From: a bacterium
GTDB taxonomy: Bacteria; Zixibacteria; MSB-5A5; GN15; FEB-12
DNA length: 39,444 nt
Direction of reading: 5' to 3'
Assembly (NCBI GenBank): GCA_030605565.1
Contig: JAUWIB010000029.1
Location: 1 to 39,444, forward strand
Below the pieces are notes generated by a model. That model was not told where the DNA came from. It did no database searches and saw nothing but the letters and a program-made list of their open reading frames with translations. Position 1 is the first letter of the stretch; each line of letters opens with the position of its first letter. Positions 26,176-35,323 of this stretch are shown piece by piece. The position numbers and the translations under genes are program-made.

Positions 26176-27465
26176 TCAATCCCGCTTGATATCGAGTTTG
26201 AGGAAATGGCACGAACAGGAAATACAGGGATCGTAGTTGCGTATCACCTGCTCACACTGCCAGGTGAGTTTCTCGTCCGTCAGATCGAGGTTCTTCTGCA
26301 CGAACTGACGAAGGTCTACTTCCATGGCCTTCTGGTTCTGCGACGTGGGAGGAATGATTCTGGCGTCTTTTATGATCCCGGCGTCGTCGATCTCATAGCG
26401 ATGATAGAGCAGTCCGCGTGGCGCTTCAGTGCATCCGTGCCCGACCCCGGCCTTAGGCAGCACTTCAACATATGGTTTGTCGGGAGCTTTGTACGCCTTA
26501 ACGATCCTCAACGCTTCGTGGCAGGCGAACACCGTCTCCACACTCCGCACGATGATACTCTTGAACGGATTTGTGCAAACCTCCGACAAACCGGCTTCCT
26601 TAGCTGCTTTTTGCGCCACCTCCGGCAGTCGGTCGAAGTTGTTGCAATACCGAGCCATTGGTCCAGCCAGGTAGTCGTCTCGCTCTTTTACTTTCGCCTG
26701 CAGCGATGTCGAATGCGGTACGTGGATCTCCTCAAAAGTGTCCAGGAACTGGTCGGTGCTGATGTCGATCCCCTTGTTGGAGACTATCCTGCCTTCGGTG
26801 ATAGGGTACTCGTCAGGATGTCGCAAGGATACAAACTCATAGTCTCTCTCGAACTCGGGGAAGGATAGGGTGGAGGTAAAGCGGACCGTTTCAAGAGATG
26901 CCTCCAGCGCCCACTGGAGAGGCTCGACGAATCGGAGGATATCCTCTTTCGTTGGGACTTTGTAGAATCCCCCGACGCGCGGGTTCACCGAGTGTATCTC
27001 TCGACCGCCGAGGAGCACCATCAACTCGTTGCCGATTTTCTTGAGCTTCAGACCCTGAGTGACGACATCCGGGTGGTCTTTGGCCATCGTTATAGCATCT
27101 TCGTAACCCAGGAAGTCGGGAGCATGGAGCATGTAAATATGAAGCGCGTGCGATTCAATCCATTCACCACAGTAGATGAGTCTGCGCAAGTCTCGGAGCG
27201 GTCCCGAGACGGTGACACCGCAGACTGATTCCATCGCCTGTGACGAACTCATCTGGTAAGCGATCGGACAGATGCCGCAGATACGAGCCGTGATGTCGGG
27301 TGCTTCGGTGAATCTTCGACCACGCAGTAAGGCTTCGAAGAATCGCGGAGGCTCGAAAACGCTGAAGCGGACATCAGCTACCGTGTTGTCCTTGATCTTG
27401 ACGTAGAGCTTCCCCTCTCCTTCCACACGGGCCAGGTAGTCGACCTTGATGGTTCTACTTTTCAT
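26176..27465 (-). CDS. hydA: NiFe sulfhydrogenase alpha (large, catalytic) subunit, group 3b type
   Basis: 429 residues from ATG 27465 ([18 protein letters not shown]); the longer frame reads back into the small-subunit gene. The four nickel ligands are in R-I-C-G-I-C-P (about residue 67) and D-P-C-I-S-C-S-C-H at the C-terminus. A ten-residue tail follows the histidine for removal by the neighbouring protease. Y in C-P-I-A-Y-Q and the overall layout fit group 3b, the cytosolic bidirectional NADP(H)-linked enzymes that can also reduce sulfur or polysulfide. The gene overlaps the delta gene by 11 bases. Confidence 0.95.
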   Translation of the reverse strand: MKSRTIKVDYLARVEGEGKLYVKIKDNTVADVRFSVFEPPRFFEALLRGRRFTEAPDITARICGICPIAYQMSSSQAMESVCGVTVSGPLRDLRRLIYCGEWIESHALHIYMLHAPDFLGYEDAITMAKDHPDVVTQGLKLKKIGNELMVLLGGREIHSVNPRVGGFYKVPTKEDILRFVEPLQWALEASLETVRFTSTLSFPEFERDYEFVSLRHPDEYPITEGRIVSNKGIDISTDQFLDTFEEIHVPHSTSLQAKVKERDDYLAGPMARYCNNFDRLPEVAQKAAKEAGLSEVCTNPFKSIIVRSVETVFACHEALRIVKAYKAPDKPYVEVLPKAGVGHGCTEAPRGLLYHRYEIDDAGIIKDARIIPPTSQNQKAMEVDLRQFVQKNLDLTDEKLTWQCEQVIRNYDPCISCSCHFLKLDIKRD

Positions 27466-28234
27466 GCGCCTCGCTCTCCTTTCGGAACGGCTCCGCATAG
27501 GCATTGAACCCCCGGAACATTCTGACAATATCGTCTGACGGAACCTGCAACCGTTCAAACCAGGCCGCCAGCGATTTGGTATTCGGGCTTTCCATGGGAC
27601 CGAAGCATCCGAAGCAGCCCCGGTTATAGGACGGGCAAAGGGCGCCGCAACCCATCTGCGTAACCGGTCCCAGACAGGGAGTCCCGGTGGATACCATCAC
27701 GCAGACATTTCCCTTCATTTTGCATTCCATACAAACGCTGTGCGTGCCGATGTTCGGCTTGCGGCCATTGAGAGTAGCGCTGATGAATTCCACCAGTTGG
27801 TACTTGTTGATCGGGCAGCCGCGGAGTTCGAAATCAACAAATACATGATCGGCGATGGGGGTCGACTTGTTAAGCGTTTTGATATAAGCAGGATTGGCGT
27901 ACACGATGGAAACGAAATCGTTCACGTCGGCGAAATTGCGTAGCGCCTGAATCCCTCCGGCGGTGGCGCAGGCGCCTATCGTCACCAGACACTTCGACAT
28001 TCTGCGAATCTTATGGATCCGCTCTTCATCGTGCGGCGTGGTGATGGACCCTTCCACCAGAGAGATATCGTAAGGTCCTTTCATTACCGCCCGGGACGCC
28101 TCAGGGAAATTCGCAATAGTGACTTCTTCAGCTATGGCCAGCAACTCATCTTCGCAGTCCAGCAGGGATAGTTGACAGCCGTCACAGGAGGCGAACTTCC
28201 ACACGGCCAGTTTTGGTTTTTTTACGGCAGCCAT
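27455..28234 (-). CDS. hydD: NiFe sulfhydrogenase delta (small) subunit
   Basis: A 259-residue Fe-S subunit that takes electrons from the NiFe site. It carries [10 protein letters not shown] (proximal cluster), [15 protein letters not shown], and the [11 protein letters not shown] and [15 protein letters not shown] segments for further clusters. There is no Tat signal, which agrees with a cytosolic group 3 enzyme. It begins two bases after the gamma stop. Confidence 0.95.
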   Translation of the reverse strand: MAAVKKPKLAVWKFASCDGCQLSLLDCEDELLAIAEEVTIANFPEASRAVMKGPYDISLVEGSITTPHDEERIHKIRRMSKCLVTIGACATAGGIQALRNFADVNDFVSIVYANPAYIKTLNKSTPIADHVFVDFELRGCPINKYQLVEFISATLNGRKPNIGTHSVCMECKMKGNVCVMVSTGTPCLGPVTQMGCGALCPSYNRGCFGCFGPMESPNTKSLAAWFERLQVPSDDIVRMFRGFNAYAEPFRKESEAHEK

Positions 28235-28235
28235 G

Positions 28236-29105
28236 CTACATTTCTCGCTTGGTGAAAATGTCTTTTATGTCGGCGTAACAGTAGACAGGGCCATCCTTAC
28301 ATACGAACGTTGGTCCCAGTTGGCAATGTCCACACAGTCCTATGCCACACTTCATATTGCGTTCCATGCTGATGTAAATGCGGTCATCAGCCACGCCACG
28401 CTTCTGCAATTCCATCACAGCAAACCGCATCATGATTTCCGGACCACATACCATTGCTATGCAGTTCTGCGGGTCGAAGGGGGACCTTCTGACGAGTGAG
28501 GTCACAACGCCAACATTGCCGCGCCAGGCGCCGGTTGCGTGGTCGACAGTCAGATGCGCTTCCAGGTCGAAACGAGAACGCCATTTCTCAAGATCTTTAC
28601 GGTAGAGAATATCCTCTGGAGTTCTTGCACCGTACAGCAGAACAATCCTGCCATACTTCTCGCGACGGGTGAGCAGGTAGTGAATCATCGGCCTTAGCGG
28701 AGCCAGACCGATACCACCGGTCAGCAACACTACGTCCTGATTCTCTACCTTATCAACGGGCCAGCCTTTTCCGTAAGGTCCGCGAACTCCCAAGCTATCA
28801 CCTACTTTGAGCTTTCTCATAGCTCTTGTAACCGTTCCCACCTCACGGGTGGTATGTACTAGTATTTCTCTTCTGGCCGGGTCACCGCTAATCGAAATCG
28901 GCACCTCACCCACGCCGTACACATAGAGCATATTGAACTGTCCGGGTTGAAATGAAAAGTCGGCCTCGCCATCCGGTGGTTGTAGTATTAGCGAGAACGT
29001 ATCCCCCAGGTCCCTGATTATGCGCTGAATCTGCAGCGGCCGCACTAACATGGGATCGGGCTGAGTCCCGGTGCCTGAGTGCTTACTTGTTTGTTGAGTT
29101 GCCAT
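28236..29105 (-). CDS. hydG: NiFe sulfhydrogenase gamma subunit (FAD/NAD(P) oxidoreductase)
   Basis: 289 residues from ATG 29105 ([11 protein letters not shown]); the longer frame lies wholly in the cyclic-nucleotide gene. Features in order are an FAD domain with Q-P-G-Q-F-N-M-L-Y and P-I-S-I-S, an NAD(P) domain with [11 protein letters not shown], and a C-terminal [2Fe-2S] site [10 protein letters not shown]...C. It links the hydrogenase to NAD(P)H. The start overlaps the cyclic-nucleotide gene by 23 bases. Confidence 0.94.
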   Translation of the reverse strand: MATQQTSKHSGTGTQPDPMLVRPLQIQRIIRDLGDTFSLILQPPDGEADFSFQPGQFNMLYVYGVGEVPISISGDPARREILVHTTREVGTVTRAMRKLKVGDSLGVRGPYGKGWPVDKVENQDVVLLTGGIGLAPLRPMIHYLLTRREKYGRIVLLYGARTPEDILYRKDLEKWRSRFDLEAHLTVDHATGAWRGNVGVVTSLVRRSPFDPQNCIAMVCGPEIMMRFAVMELQKRGVADDRIYISMERNMKCGIGLCGHCQLGPTFVCKDGPVYCYADIKDIFTKREM

Positions 29106-29550
29106 AAATATCCAACAATTGTAATCTGGTTGCCTCCAGGCGTTCCGCAATGATGGCCACGAACCGTCTCATGACTTCATAGCCGAGATCATGATCTTCT
29201 TCGCATTTCTCGCGAAGGCATTTGCCGTCAAGAGCAATAGCCCTGGTCAATTCCACCGCCCGGGCATCGAAATGCCAGCGGTATGGCGGCACCAGCCACG
29301 ACCAGCCCAGGATTTCCCCGGCTTCCCGTGAGCGAATCATGATCGGTCCTTTCTGGGGAACATGCGTCTCGATGAGAACCCGACCTTGCCGGATGAAATA
29401 AAAGGCGTCGGCTTCCTCACCCTCACGGATAATGAACTCCCCTGACTTGAAGACTACGTTCGAAGCGCAGCCGACCAGCAGTTTGAGATGCTCTGTATCC
29501 AAACCTTCAAGGAATGGATGCTCTCTGAGAGTCTGCTCCAAATCTCTCAT
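29083..29550 (-). CDS. Stand-alone cyclic-nucleotide-binding domain protein in the hydrogenase operon
   Basis: 155 residues, one Crp-type cyclic-nucleotide-binding domain (about 12-130). It has F-K-S-G-E-F-I-I-R-E-G-E-E-A-D-A-F-Y-F-I-R-Q-G-R-V and the phosphate-cassette-like A-G-E-I-L-G-W-S-W. There is no DNA-binding domain. The phosphate-binding arginine usual in cAMP receptors is not obvious, so the ligand is uncertain. It sits between the beta and gamma genes and overlaps the latter. It may act as a ligand-sensing accessory of the enzyme; similar genes are known beside other group 3b hydrogenases. Confidence 0.88.
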   Translation of the reverse strand: MRDLEQTLREHPFLEGLDTEHLKLLVGCASNVVFKSGEFIIREGEEADAFYFIRQGRVLIETHVPQKGPIMIRSREAGEILGWSWLVPPYRWHFDARAVELTRAIALDGKCLREKCEEDHDLGYEVMRRFVAIIAERLEATRLQLLDIYGNSTNK

Positions 29551-29586
29551 AATGGTTATCCTCGTTCTATGGCCGAAGCCATGCTT

Positions 29587-30717
29587 TTACTCCGTCACCG
29601 TTAATTGCCGTGCTTCCTCCGTGATATCGATACCGACCGGACACCAGGTGATGCAACGCCCACATCCGACACATCCTGACATCCCGAACTGCTCCTGCCA
29701 GTGCACTAACTTGTGCATCATCCACTGCCGATAGCGTGAAGTGACACTATTGCGTATGCTGCCGCCGTAGATGTAGGAATAATCCACAGTGAAACAGGAA
29801 TCCCACCGCCGCTGTCTTTGGGCGTGCTGCCCGGTGAGATCAGTACTGTCCTGCATGTTGGTGCAGAAGCAGGTCGGGCAAACCATAGTACAGTTGCCGC
29901 AGGCCAGACATCGCTCGGCTATCGCTTCCCAATGAGGGTCGTCGAATTTCTCGTTCAGCAGTTTTCCGATGTGTTCGGAGTCAATAGTGCGAGTCATGCC
30001 GGCGGCAGCTCGGTTGAGTTCCTTTTGCGCTGCCTTAATCTCCGATTCCTTCGGCTGTTTTACCGGAAGTTTGTCAACGAGCTTTTTTCCCGCTTTTGAA
30101 CCAGGCTCCACAATGAAATAGTGCCGGTTTGAGACACACATCTCAGTCAGGGCCAGATCGAAACCGGAGGTCGCTTTGGGTCCTGTCTTCATGGAAGCGC
30201 AGAAGCAGGTACCGCCGGGACGCACACAATTGACCGCCACCACGAAGACGTTCCGCCGTCGCTCCTGGTATGAGTTGTCGATATACTGACCCTGGCTGAA
30301 TACCTTGTCATGGATGGCCAGGGCGGCAAGTTCACAAGAGCGAACACCGATCAGGGCGCGCTTGATCTGGTCGGGCTCCGGTTGAATAACCTTGAAACCG
30401 TTGCCGTCCCGAGTGGCCTCCCAGAGCTTGTTTGTCGGTGGGTGAAGGAACCTTCTCCAGGACTGCGAACCGATAGTGTAACCAAAAAGTGTCTTCTTCT
30501 TGTCTTTCACCAATCGGTATTTGCCGGGCTCACACTCGTCAACCCAGCCGACAGGAAACTCATCCACAGCATGAATCCTCTCGTAGACAATAGCGCTGTC
30601 CCTGACAGTTGGACCCAACAGTTCGTACCCACTTTCCGATAGCGCATCAAGGAGACTCTGAAAGTTCTTTCTCTCCAGTACGACAACATGCTTGTCCGGC
30701 AACGTTATCTCGGTCAT
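29587..30717 (-). CDS. hydB: NiFe sulfhydrogenase beta subunit (2x[4Fe-4S])
   Basis: A 376-residue electron-transfer subunit. The N-terminal part has G-V-R-S-C-E-L-A-A-L and C-F-C-A-S-M, as in HydB and anaerobic sulfite reductase A. The C-terminal part has two ferredoxin motifs, C-L-A-C-G-N-C-T-M-V-C-P and C-V-G-C-G-R-C-I-T-W-C-P. In archaeal sulfhydrogenases beta and gamma form the sulfur-reducing module. A good ribosome site (AGGAGTGATCCACC) precedes the ATG. It is separated from the upstream regulator by 104 bases, the largest gap in the array, where an internal promoter may lie, though none is clear. Confidence 0.94.
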   Translation of the reverse strand: MTEITLPDKHVVVLERKNFQSLLDALSESGYELLGPTVRDSAIVYERIHAVDEFPVGWVDECEPGKYRLVKDKKKTLFGYTIGSQSWRRFLHPPTNKLWEATRDGNGFKVIQPEPDQIKRALIGVRSCELAALAIHDKVFSQGQYIDNSYQERRRNVFVVAVNCVRPGGTCFCASMKTGPKATSGFDLALTEMCVSNRHYFIVEPGSKAGKKLVDKLPVKQPKESEIKAAQKELNRAAAGMTRTIDSEHIGKLLNEKFDDPHWEAIAERCLACGNCTMVCPTCFCTNMQDSTDLTGQHAQRQRRWDSCFTVDYSYIYGGSIRNSVTSRYRQWMMHKLVHWQEQFGMSGCVGCGRCITWCPVGIDITEEARQLTVTE

Positions 30718-30821
30718 GGTGGATCACTCCTCGCATTGTGGCGACCTGGTACATACAGCATAATGGTATTCATCCTCAAAAAGCTATTTGAAACTGCAAG
30801 CGTATGATGAAATCATGGTCA

Positions 30822-31700
30822 TCAGAACTCCATACCTCCGGCTATCTCGAGAATAATATCTCGTTCCCGCAATATCCCCACCAGTTCTCCATCATCCATC
30901 ACCGGCAGGTTGATCACGTGGTGGTGGACCATGAGATGTATCGCCTTCATGATGGGGTCGTGTATCTCTACAAACACGAGTTTATCCATCAACTCGTGGA
31001 TATTTCGTTTGCCGATCAGTTTGCATTGGGCCATAAACATGCCGGTAAAGAAGGTTGTATAGGGAGAGTCTTCGAGGAATGGAGGCAGCACTAACTTAAG
31101 CATGTCAACGAAGCGGATCAACCCCACGAACTTCTCGCTACGGTCGTAAACCAGGGCCGAGCGAACCTGGCCGGCCTGCACCCCCTCCACCACCGGCTGG
31201 TAGAACGCCTCCCGCAGTCTGGCAATAGCATCAGAGACGGGTTCGTCTACATAGAGTCGGGGATAGCGTGATGGGGGCGCCATCAGTTCGGTAATGGTCC
31301 GCTCCCGCATCGGTTTTTCCATGTCTCGATCCAACAGCGTACGGATGCGTTTGGCAAGCTGCTCCATGTCGATCGGCTTTTGCAGGAAGTCGACGATATC
31401 CAGCTTGATTCCGGCCATAGCGGCATCGAAATCCCCGTGCCCGGTAAGGATGATTACCGGGAGGGTAGCGTCGATCTCCCTGATCTCTTGCAGTGTTTCG
31501 ATACCACCCATTCCCGGCATCTTGAGGTCTAAAATGACCACGTCCGGGCGCTCGAAATTTATTGCCGTCAGGGCGTCTGCTCCGTCGGCGACATCTGTTA
31601 CGGTGAATCCTCGTCTGCCCAGCGCTGTCGCTGTGGCCAGTCGGAAGTCATCTTCATCATCCACCAGGAGCAGCTTGAGCGTGGTATGTTCCATATCCAT
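30822..31700 (-). CDS. Response regulator with receiver and CBS-pair domains
   Basis: 292 residues from ATG 31700, with AGGAG seven bases upstream; the longer frame starts seven codons earlier without support. The receiver domain (about 8-125) has acidic D14-D15, phospho-acceptor D58 in V-I-L-D-L-K-M-P-G and the switch K in L-Q-K-P. It is joined to a CBS pair (about 145-290), the second repeat ending L-V-G-I-L-R-E-R-D-I. CBS pairs bind adenine nucleotides. No DNA-binding output is present, so it probably acts on a protein partner. It follows the transporter gene by 21 bases. Confidence 0.9.
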   Translation of the reverse strand: MDMEHTTLKLLLVDDEDDFRLATATALGRRGFTVTDVADGADALTAINFERPDVVILDLKMPGMGGIETLQEIREIDATLPVIILTGHGDFDAAMAGIKLDIVDFLQKPIDMEQLAKRIRTLLDRDMEKPMRERTITELMAPPSRYPRLYVDEPVSDAIARLREAFYQPVVEGVQAGQVRSALVYDRSEKFVGLIRFVDMLKLVLPPFLEDSPYTTFFTGMFMAQCKLIGKRNIHELMDKLVFVEIHDPIMKAIHLMVHHHVINLPVMDDGELVGILRERDIILEIAGGMEF

Positions 31701-31721
31701 TAGTTTCTCCTTTTCCAACAC

Positions 31722-33572
31722 CTATCCCATGGACGGCAGGTCACCAAAACCGAGCAACGGCCAGTACAACATACTGAGTAACATCAGAACCGCGAAAGCT
31801 AAAACGACGCAGATTATTCCCACGCGCAGGAAGTCTTTCGCTGAAAGATAGCCGCTTGAGTAAACTATGGCATTGGGGGGCGTCCCAATAACCAGCAGAT
31901 AAGCAAATGATGAGGCACAGGCCGTGGCCAGGCCGATGAACGGCACCAGGGTTGTTCCGGGCTCGGCTACGGCGGCCATGTTCAGCGTGATTGGTCCCAC
32001 CGCCGCTGCGGCTGGACCATCCGCCATCAGGTTGGTCATTATCGCTGTTACGGCACTGCCGGTACCAAGCAGGGCCGCGCCGGCCTTGATACCGATTGAC
32101 GCCATGCCCTCGACTACCGAGCGAGCCATCCAGTAAGCTCCCCCTGTCTGGTCAAGGATGCGACCGAAGATGATCGCTCCGGCGTAGAGCCAGACGACAC
32201 CCCAGTCGACTTTCTCCTGATAGTCCCGCCAGTTGACAACTCCACACAACAGGTAGGCCACCGCTCCGGCGATGGCAATCACTCCAATGCCGAGGCGAAC
32301 GCCGATCAGGTCCAGCAGGATGTTCTTCTCGGTGATCCACCCCATCAACATCAACGCGAATATCGAGACCGCAATGATTTGCTTTCGATTCCAGCCCCCC
32401 ATGTGGCTGATGTCCTGTTTCAGAGAGTCCAGGGCCGGGCGCAGATCCTGTATCTTTGGTTTGAATCGCCAGTTGATTACGACCCACAAGAGCGGCATCA
32501 TGATAAGCACGAACGGCATGCCATACATTATCCACTGCCCGTAGCCTATCGTAATCCCGAACATATCTTCCATGTAGGTCATCATTATCACATTGCGGGC
32601 GCCGCCGGAAGGTGAGCCGAAGCCACCGATGTTGCAGGCCATAGCGATTGTGATCATCATCATTTTGGCCAGTTCTTTGTCCTCGGGATTCTTGCTCGAT
32701 AAGCTGTTGTGATACAGAATCAAGCCAATAGGCAGGAAAATCGCGGCCAGGGCATGATCCGAGATGAATGAAGCAGAGGGGGCGATCACCAGAATCATTA
32801 TGGCTGTTACCCAGCGAACGCTCGGCTTCGCCAGGTAGCGGAAAATGAGCAGACAAATACGTTTGTCGACTCCCGTCTTGACGAACGCCGCGGCGAACAT
32901 CAGGCTTCCCATGATAAACCAGCAGGCGTCGGACCAAAACAACGAAGCAACTTCTCGACGGGTGACGATTCCTGAGAACACTAAAATCAAACCGATACAG
33001 AAGGCCACTCCGGGCAAAGGGATCGCCTCCGTCACGAAGCACACGACCACGAAGGCCACCATAGCAATACACACGCGGATCTGTTTAGCGGCTTTGTCCA
33101 CCTTTTCTTGTTGCGCAGGTGTCAGCATGGTATAGGTGAGTTTCTCGAGCCTGAGTTCGCGACCATTCAGCAGTAGTTCCCTCACCCTGGTCTCATCCAG
33201 AGATTCCAGCAGGGTGCGGTATTGCGTGAAGTGCTCTTCATGTCCCGTAATCCCCATCTTTTGCAGGGATTTAGAACCGCGCTTGAGTACCGTCTCTTTG
33301 CGGGATACTCCCTGGACCATACACCCCTCAAAGGCTCGGACAGTTAGCACCTGCCACTGCTCGACATCCTTGAATGGTTTGTCGAACAACTCCTGAGAGT
33401 AGAAGTCGAGCACGTAGGTCTCACCCATCTGATACTCGACGGCCACATCCAACATGCTTTTGGGGATGGGAGCTATCAGAATAAGGACAAAGAGTGCGAC
33501 TGCGATTCCAAATCGCTTGTAGTCGATGTACTTGTCGTAAGCAGAGGCTTTCGCTGAAGGACTATCTGCCAT
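31722..33572 (-). CDS. DASS/SLC13-type anion transporter with a large loop after the first membrane helix
   Basis: A 616-residue inner-membrane protein with about 12 hydrophobic segments. Helix 1 (about 20-38) is followed by some 120 hydrophilic residues before helix 2 at about 168, an insertion not usual in the family. The two re-entrant motifs of divalent-anion:Na+ symporters are present in changed form: S-D-H-A-L-A-A-I-F-L-P-I in place of S-N-T-A-..., and M-T-N-L-M-A-D-G-P-A-A-A-A-V-G-P. Family members carry dicarboxylates or sulfate. The DsrC-like and sulfhydrogenase neighbours make a sulfur anion attractive, but that is inference. Its start overlaps the small DsrC-like gene in TGATG. Confidence 0.85.
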   Translation of the reverse strand: MADSPSAKASAYDKYIDYKRFGIAVALFVLILIAPIPKSMLDVAVEYQMGETYVLDFYSQELFDKPFKDVEQWQVLTVRAFEGCMVQGVSRKETVLKRGSKSLQKMGITGHEEHFTQYRTLLESLDETRVRELLLNGRELRLEKLTYTMLTPAQQEKVDKAAKQIRVCIAMVAFVVVCFVTEAIPLPGVAFCIGLILVFSGIVTRREVASLFWSDACWFIMGSLMFAAAFVKTGVDKRICLLIFRYLAKPSVRWVTAIMILVIAPSASFISDHALAAIFLPIGLILYHNSLSSKNPEDKELAKMMMITIAMACNIGGFGSPSGGARNVIMMTYMEDMFGITIGYGQWIMYGMPFVLIMMPLLWVVINWRFKPKIQDLRPALDSLKQDISHMGGWNRKQIIAVSIFALMLMGWITEKNILLDLIGVRLGIGVIAIAGAVAYLLCGVVNWRDYQEKVDWGVVWLYAGAIIFGRILDQTGGAYWMARSVVEGMASIGIKAGAALLGTGSAVTAIMTNLMADGPAAAAVGPITLNMAAVAEPGTTLVPFIGLATACASSFAYLLVIGTPPNAIVYSSGYLSAKDFLRVGIICVVLAFAVLMLLSMLYWPLLGFGDLPSMG

Positions 33573-33703
33573 CAGTTCCTACTCCATGTTGACTGTTGGT
33601 CGTTGATCGCGGCCTGGAAATTTTCGTCCCATTGCTTGGGGTCCAAAAGAAAGCCGTCGGAGTCAAGCGAGAGCTTCGCATTGGAGCTTCTACCGGCACT
33701 CAT
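33572..33703 (-). CDS. 43-residue DsrC-like N-terminal peptide, coupled to the transporter gene
   Basis: A short gene from ATG 33703 (AAGGAGAG six bases upstream) to TGA 33574-33572, whose last base is the first of the transporter ATG. The peptide contains L-S-L-D-S-D-G-F-L-L-D-P-K-Q-W-D-E-N-F. This matches the first strand pair and helix of the double-DsrC proteins (D-S-G-G-F-L-L-N-S-D-E-W-D-E-N-F in paralogue 3), then diverges and stops. It could be a decayed duplicate, a leader that couples translation to the transporter, or a functional micro-protein. The good ribosome site and exact overlap argue that it is translated. Confidence 0.65.
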   Translation of the reverse strand: MSAGRSSNAKLSLDSDGFLLDPKQWDENFQAAINDQQSTWSRN

Positions 33704-33765
33704 GATCTCTCCTTTTTCATGCAGTCTTGACGACTTTGCACCTGATGCGTGGTGGTCATGGTTAT

Positions 33766-34422
33766 CTACCTGGCTCTCAATCCTGCGATCTTGACCGCTC
33801 CCCGGTGGTACCCATCAGGAAACAGCCTCTCCAATTCGTCCAGTTCCAAACCGTTATGTTCGCAGGTTTCAAATACGGTCGGGACTTCGCGATGCTCCTG
33901 GTAGTAGCTCCGCAGGAAGTTGATTATCTGCCAATGTCTCTCCGACAGACCGCCGGGCACTTTCATTTCCGAGGCCTTACAAACGGCAAACTGCCGGCTC
34001 CAATTGTGCGCTCGAACTAGGAAGCCGTTGGAGTCGATCTCATAGGTCTTTTCCGGTGACGTGGAGGCGACCTCATTGAGCCCATGCTCAACCCAAGCGT
34101 ATTTCAGGTAGCTCTCCTTGTATGTGATGCCCGCCAGTTTGCAGGCTCCCCGCAAGTAACCAGTGGGAAAGAGATTCTTCAATTCTGTCAATCGCAGGCC
34201 ATTTAATTTGCAGGTCTGATAGACTAGTGGACACCTGCCGAGTTCCTCGTATGTCTTGCGAATGAAGCGGATGACCTCCCAGTGCTTGGTGGTGAGACCG
34301 TCAGAGATACCCATTCTGGGCGCCATCGCCTCGACGAAGTTCTCGTCCCACTCGTCGCTGTTCAGCAGGAAGCCTCCGGAGTCTACCTGATAAGGTCTGT
34401 CATTCAGTATCACTTCTGCCAT
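33766..34422 (-). CDS. Double DsrC/TusE-like protein, paralogue 3
   Basis: 218 residues from ATG 34422; GGAGGAG is upstream, and a GTG at 34431 lies too close to it. Domain 1 (1-105) has the DsrC core and the arm L-F-P-T-G-Y-L-R-G-A-C-K-L-A-G (C94), with tyrosine where DsrC has its penultimate cysteine. Domain 2 (about 125-218) has V210 in place of the inner cysteine and ends R-G-A-V-K-I-A-G-L-R-A-R. The extra pair C64/C71 in C-P-L-V-Y-Q-T-C and C187 in F-E-T-C align with the other paralogues. It lies between the tandem-receiver regulator and the transporter, whereas the other two copies are at the far end of the array. Confidence 0.75.
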   Translation of the reverse strand: MAEVILNDRPYQVDSGGFLLNSDEWDENFVEAMAPRMGISDGLTTKHWEVIRFIRKTYEELGRCPLVYQTCKLNGLRLTELKNLFPTGYLRGACKLAGITYKESYLKYAWVEHGLNEVASTSPEKTYEIDSNGFLVRAHNWSRQFAVCKASEMKVPGGLSERHWQIINFLRSYYQEHREVPTVFETCEHNGLELDELERLFPDGYHRGAVKIAGLRAR

Positions 34423-34455
34423 GTGAGTCACTCTCCTCCGACTGATTTCGTCATG

Positions 34456-35313
34456 TCAGTCCGGATACCTCCTGCGGATATCCTGAATAAGCTCCGCTTG
34501 TTGCTGTTCAACCTGGCTTTGTCGATGCTCGAACAGCCGACGGATCGTCGCCGCCAGTTTCTCAACATCCGGCGGTTTCTCCAGGTATTCATGAGCACCC
34601 TGCTTGATTGCTTCCACGGCTGTGACGTATGACGGGTGACCTGTAAGCATTATCACCTGGACACTGGGGTAGTACGTCTTTATTCGCCGCAGCACCTCAA
34701 GACCGTCCATGCCCGGCATTTTGATATCCAGAACAACCACGTCAACCAGCTTCTCCTTCAGGAGCGTCAGACCCTGTTCGCCGCTTTCGGCTGTATCCAC
34801 ATCTAAATTGCGGCGTTCAAGCACACGCTTCATCGAGTCCAGGAACCTGACTTCATCATCAATGAGTATCACCCGCACGGGGACGGAGGAGTCCGGCGGC
34901 GGCGGCGGTTCACGATCCTCGCTTTCCCTTTGTTTGAATCGGACCACCACTTCGCGAATACGTGCTACCATGTCGTCCATGTCGATCGGTTTTGACAGGT
35001 AGTCGGCGATACCGTCTTTTGACGTCTGAAAGGCATCATCGATAGATGAGTGACCGGTCAGGAGAATTACCGGCAGGTTAGGATACTTCCTGCGAATGAT
35101 CCTGAACACTTCGATGCCGTCGATATCAGGCATCTTGACATCCAGCACGATGACATCGTACTGCTTTGCGTCCACCATCTCCAATGCTGTCACACCATTG
35201 GGGGCAACATCAACCTCCAGACCTCTTCGCTGCAACGCCTGTGATGAGGCGGTCAGGAAATCCTCTTCATCATCAACGAGCAGGACTCTGCTTTCTTCGT
35301 TGTTTTCCATCAT
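34456..35313 (-). CDS. Tandem-receiver response regulator without output domain
   Basis: 285 residues with two receiver domains joined by an acidic, proline-rich linker (S-E-D-R-E-P-P-P-P-P, about 131-140). Both keep the acidic pair and phospho-acceptor (D58 in V-L-D-V-K-M-P and D196 in V-L-D-I-K-M-P) and the switch lysine (S-K-P, E-K-P). A short coiled tail rich in Q and R follows. It would act as a phosphate relay or protein-binding switch. The gene is 11 bases after the kinase gene, with AGGAG before the ATG. Confidence 0.92.
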   Translation of the reverse strand: MMENNEESRVLLVDDEEDFLTASSQALQRRGLEVDVAPNGVTALEMVDAKQYDVIVLDVKMPDIDGIEVFRIIRRKYPNLPVILLTGHSSIDDAFQTSKDGIADYLSKPIDMDDMVARIREVVVRFKQRESEDREPPPPPDSSVPVRVILIDDEVRFLDSMKRVLERRNLDVDTAESGEQGLTLLKEKLVDVVVLDIKMPGMDGLEVLRRIKTYYPSVQVIMLTGHPSYVTAVEAIKQGAHEYLEKPPDVEKLAATIRRLFEHRQSQVEQQQAELIQDIRRRYPD

Positions 35314-35323
35314 CAGAAATCTC

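Noticed and set aside
27466-27558. Upstream extension of the hydrogenase large-subunit frame
   Set aside because: It overlaps the small-subunit gene deeply. Family members begin near [18 protein letters not shown].
32152-33072. Minus-strand open frame of 306 codons in another frame of the transporter gene
   Set aside because: The transporter frame has clear membrane segments and family motifs. This one is arginine-rich and has no supported start.
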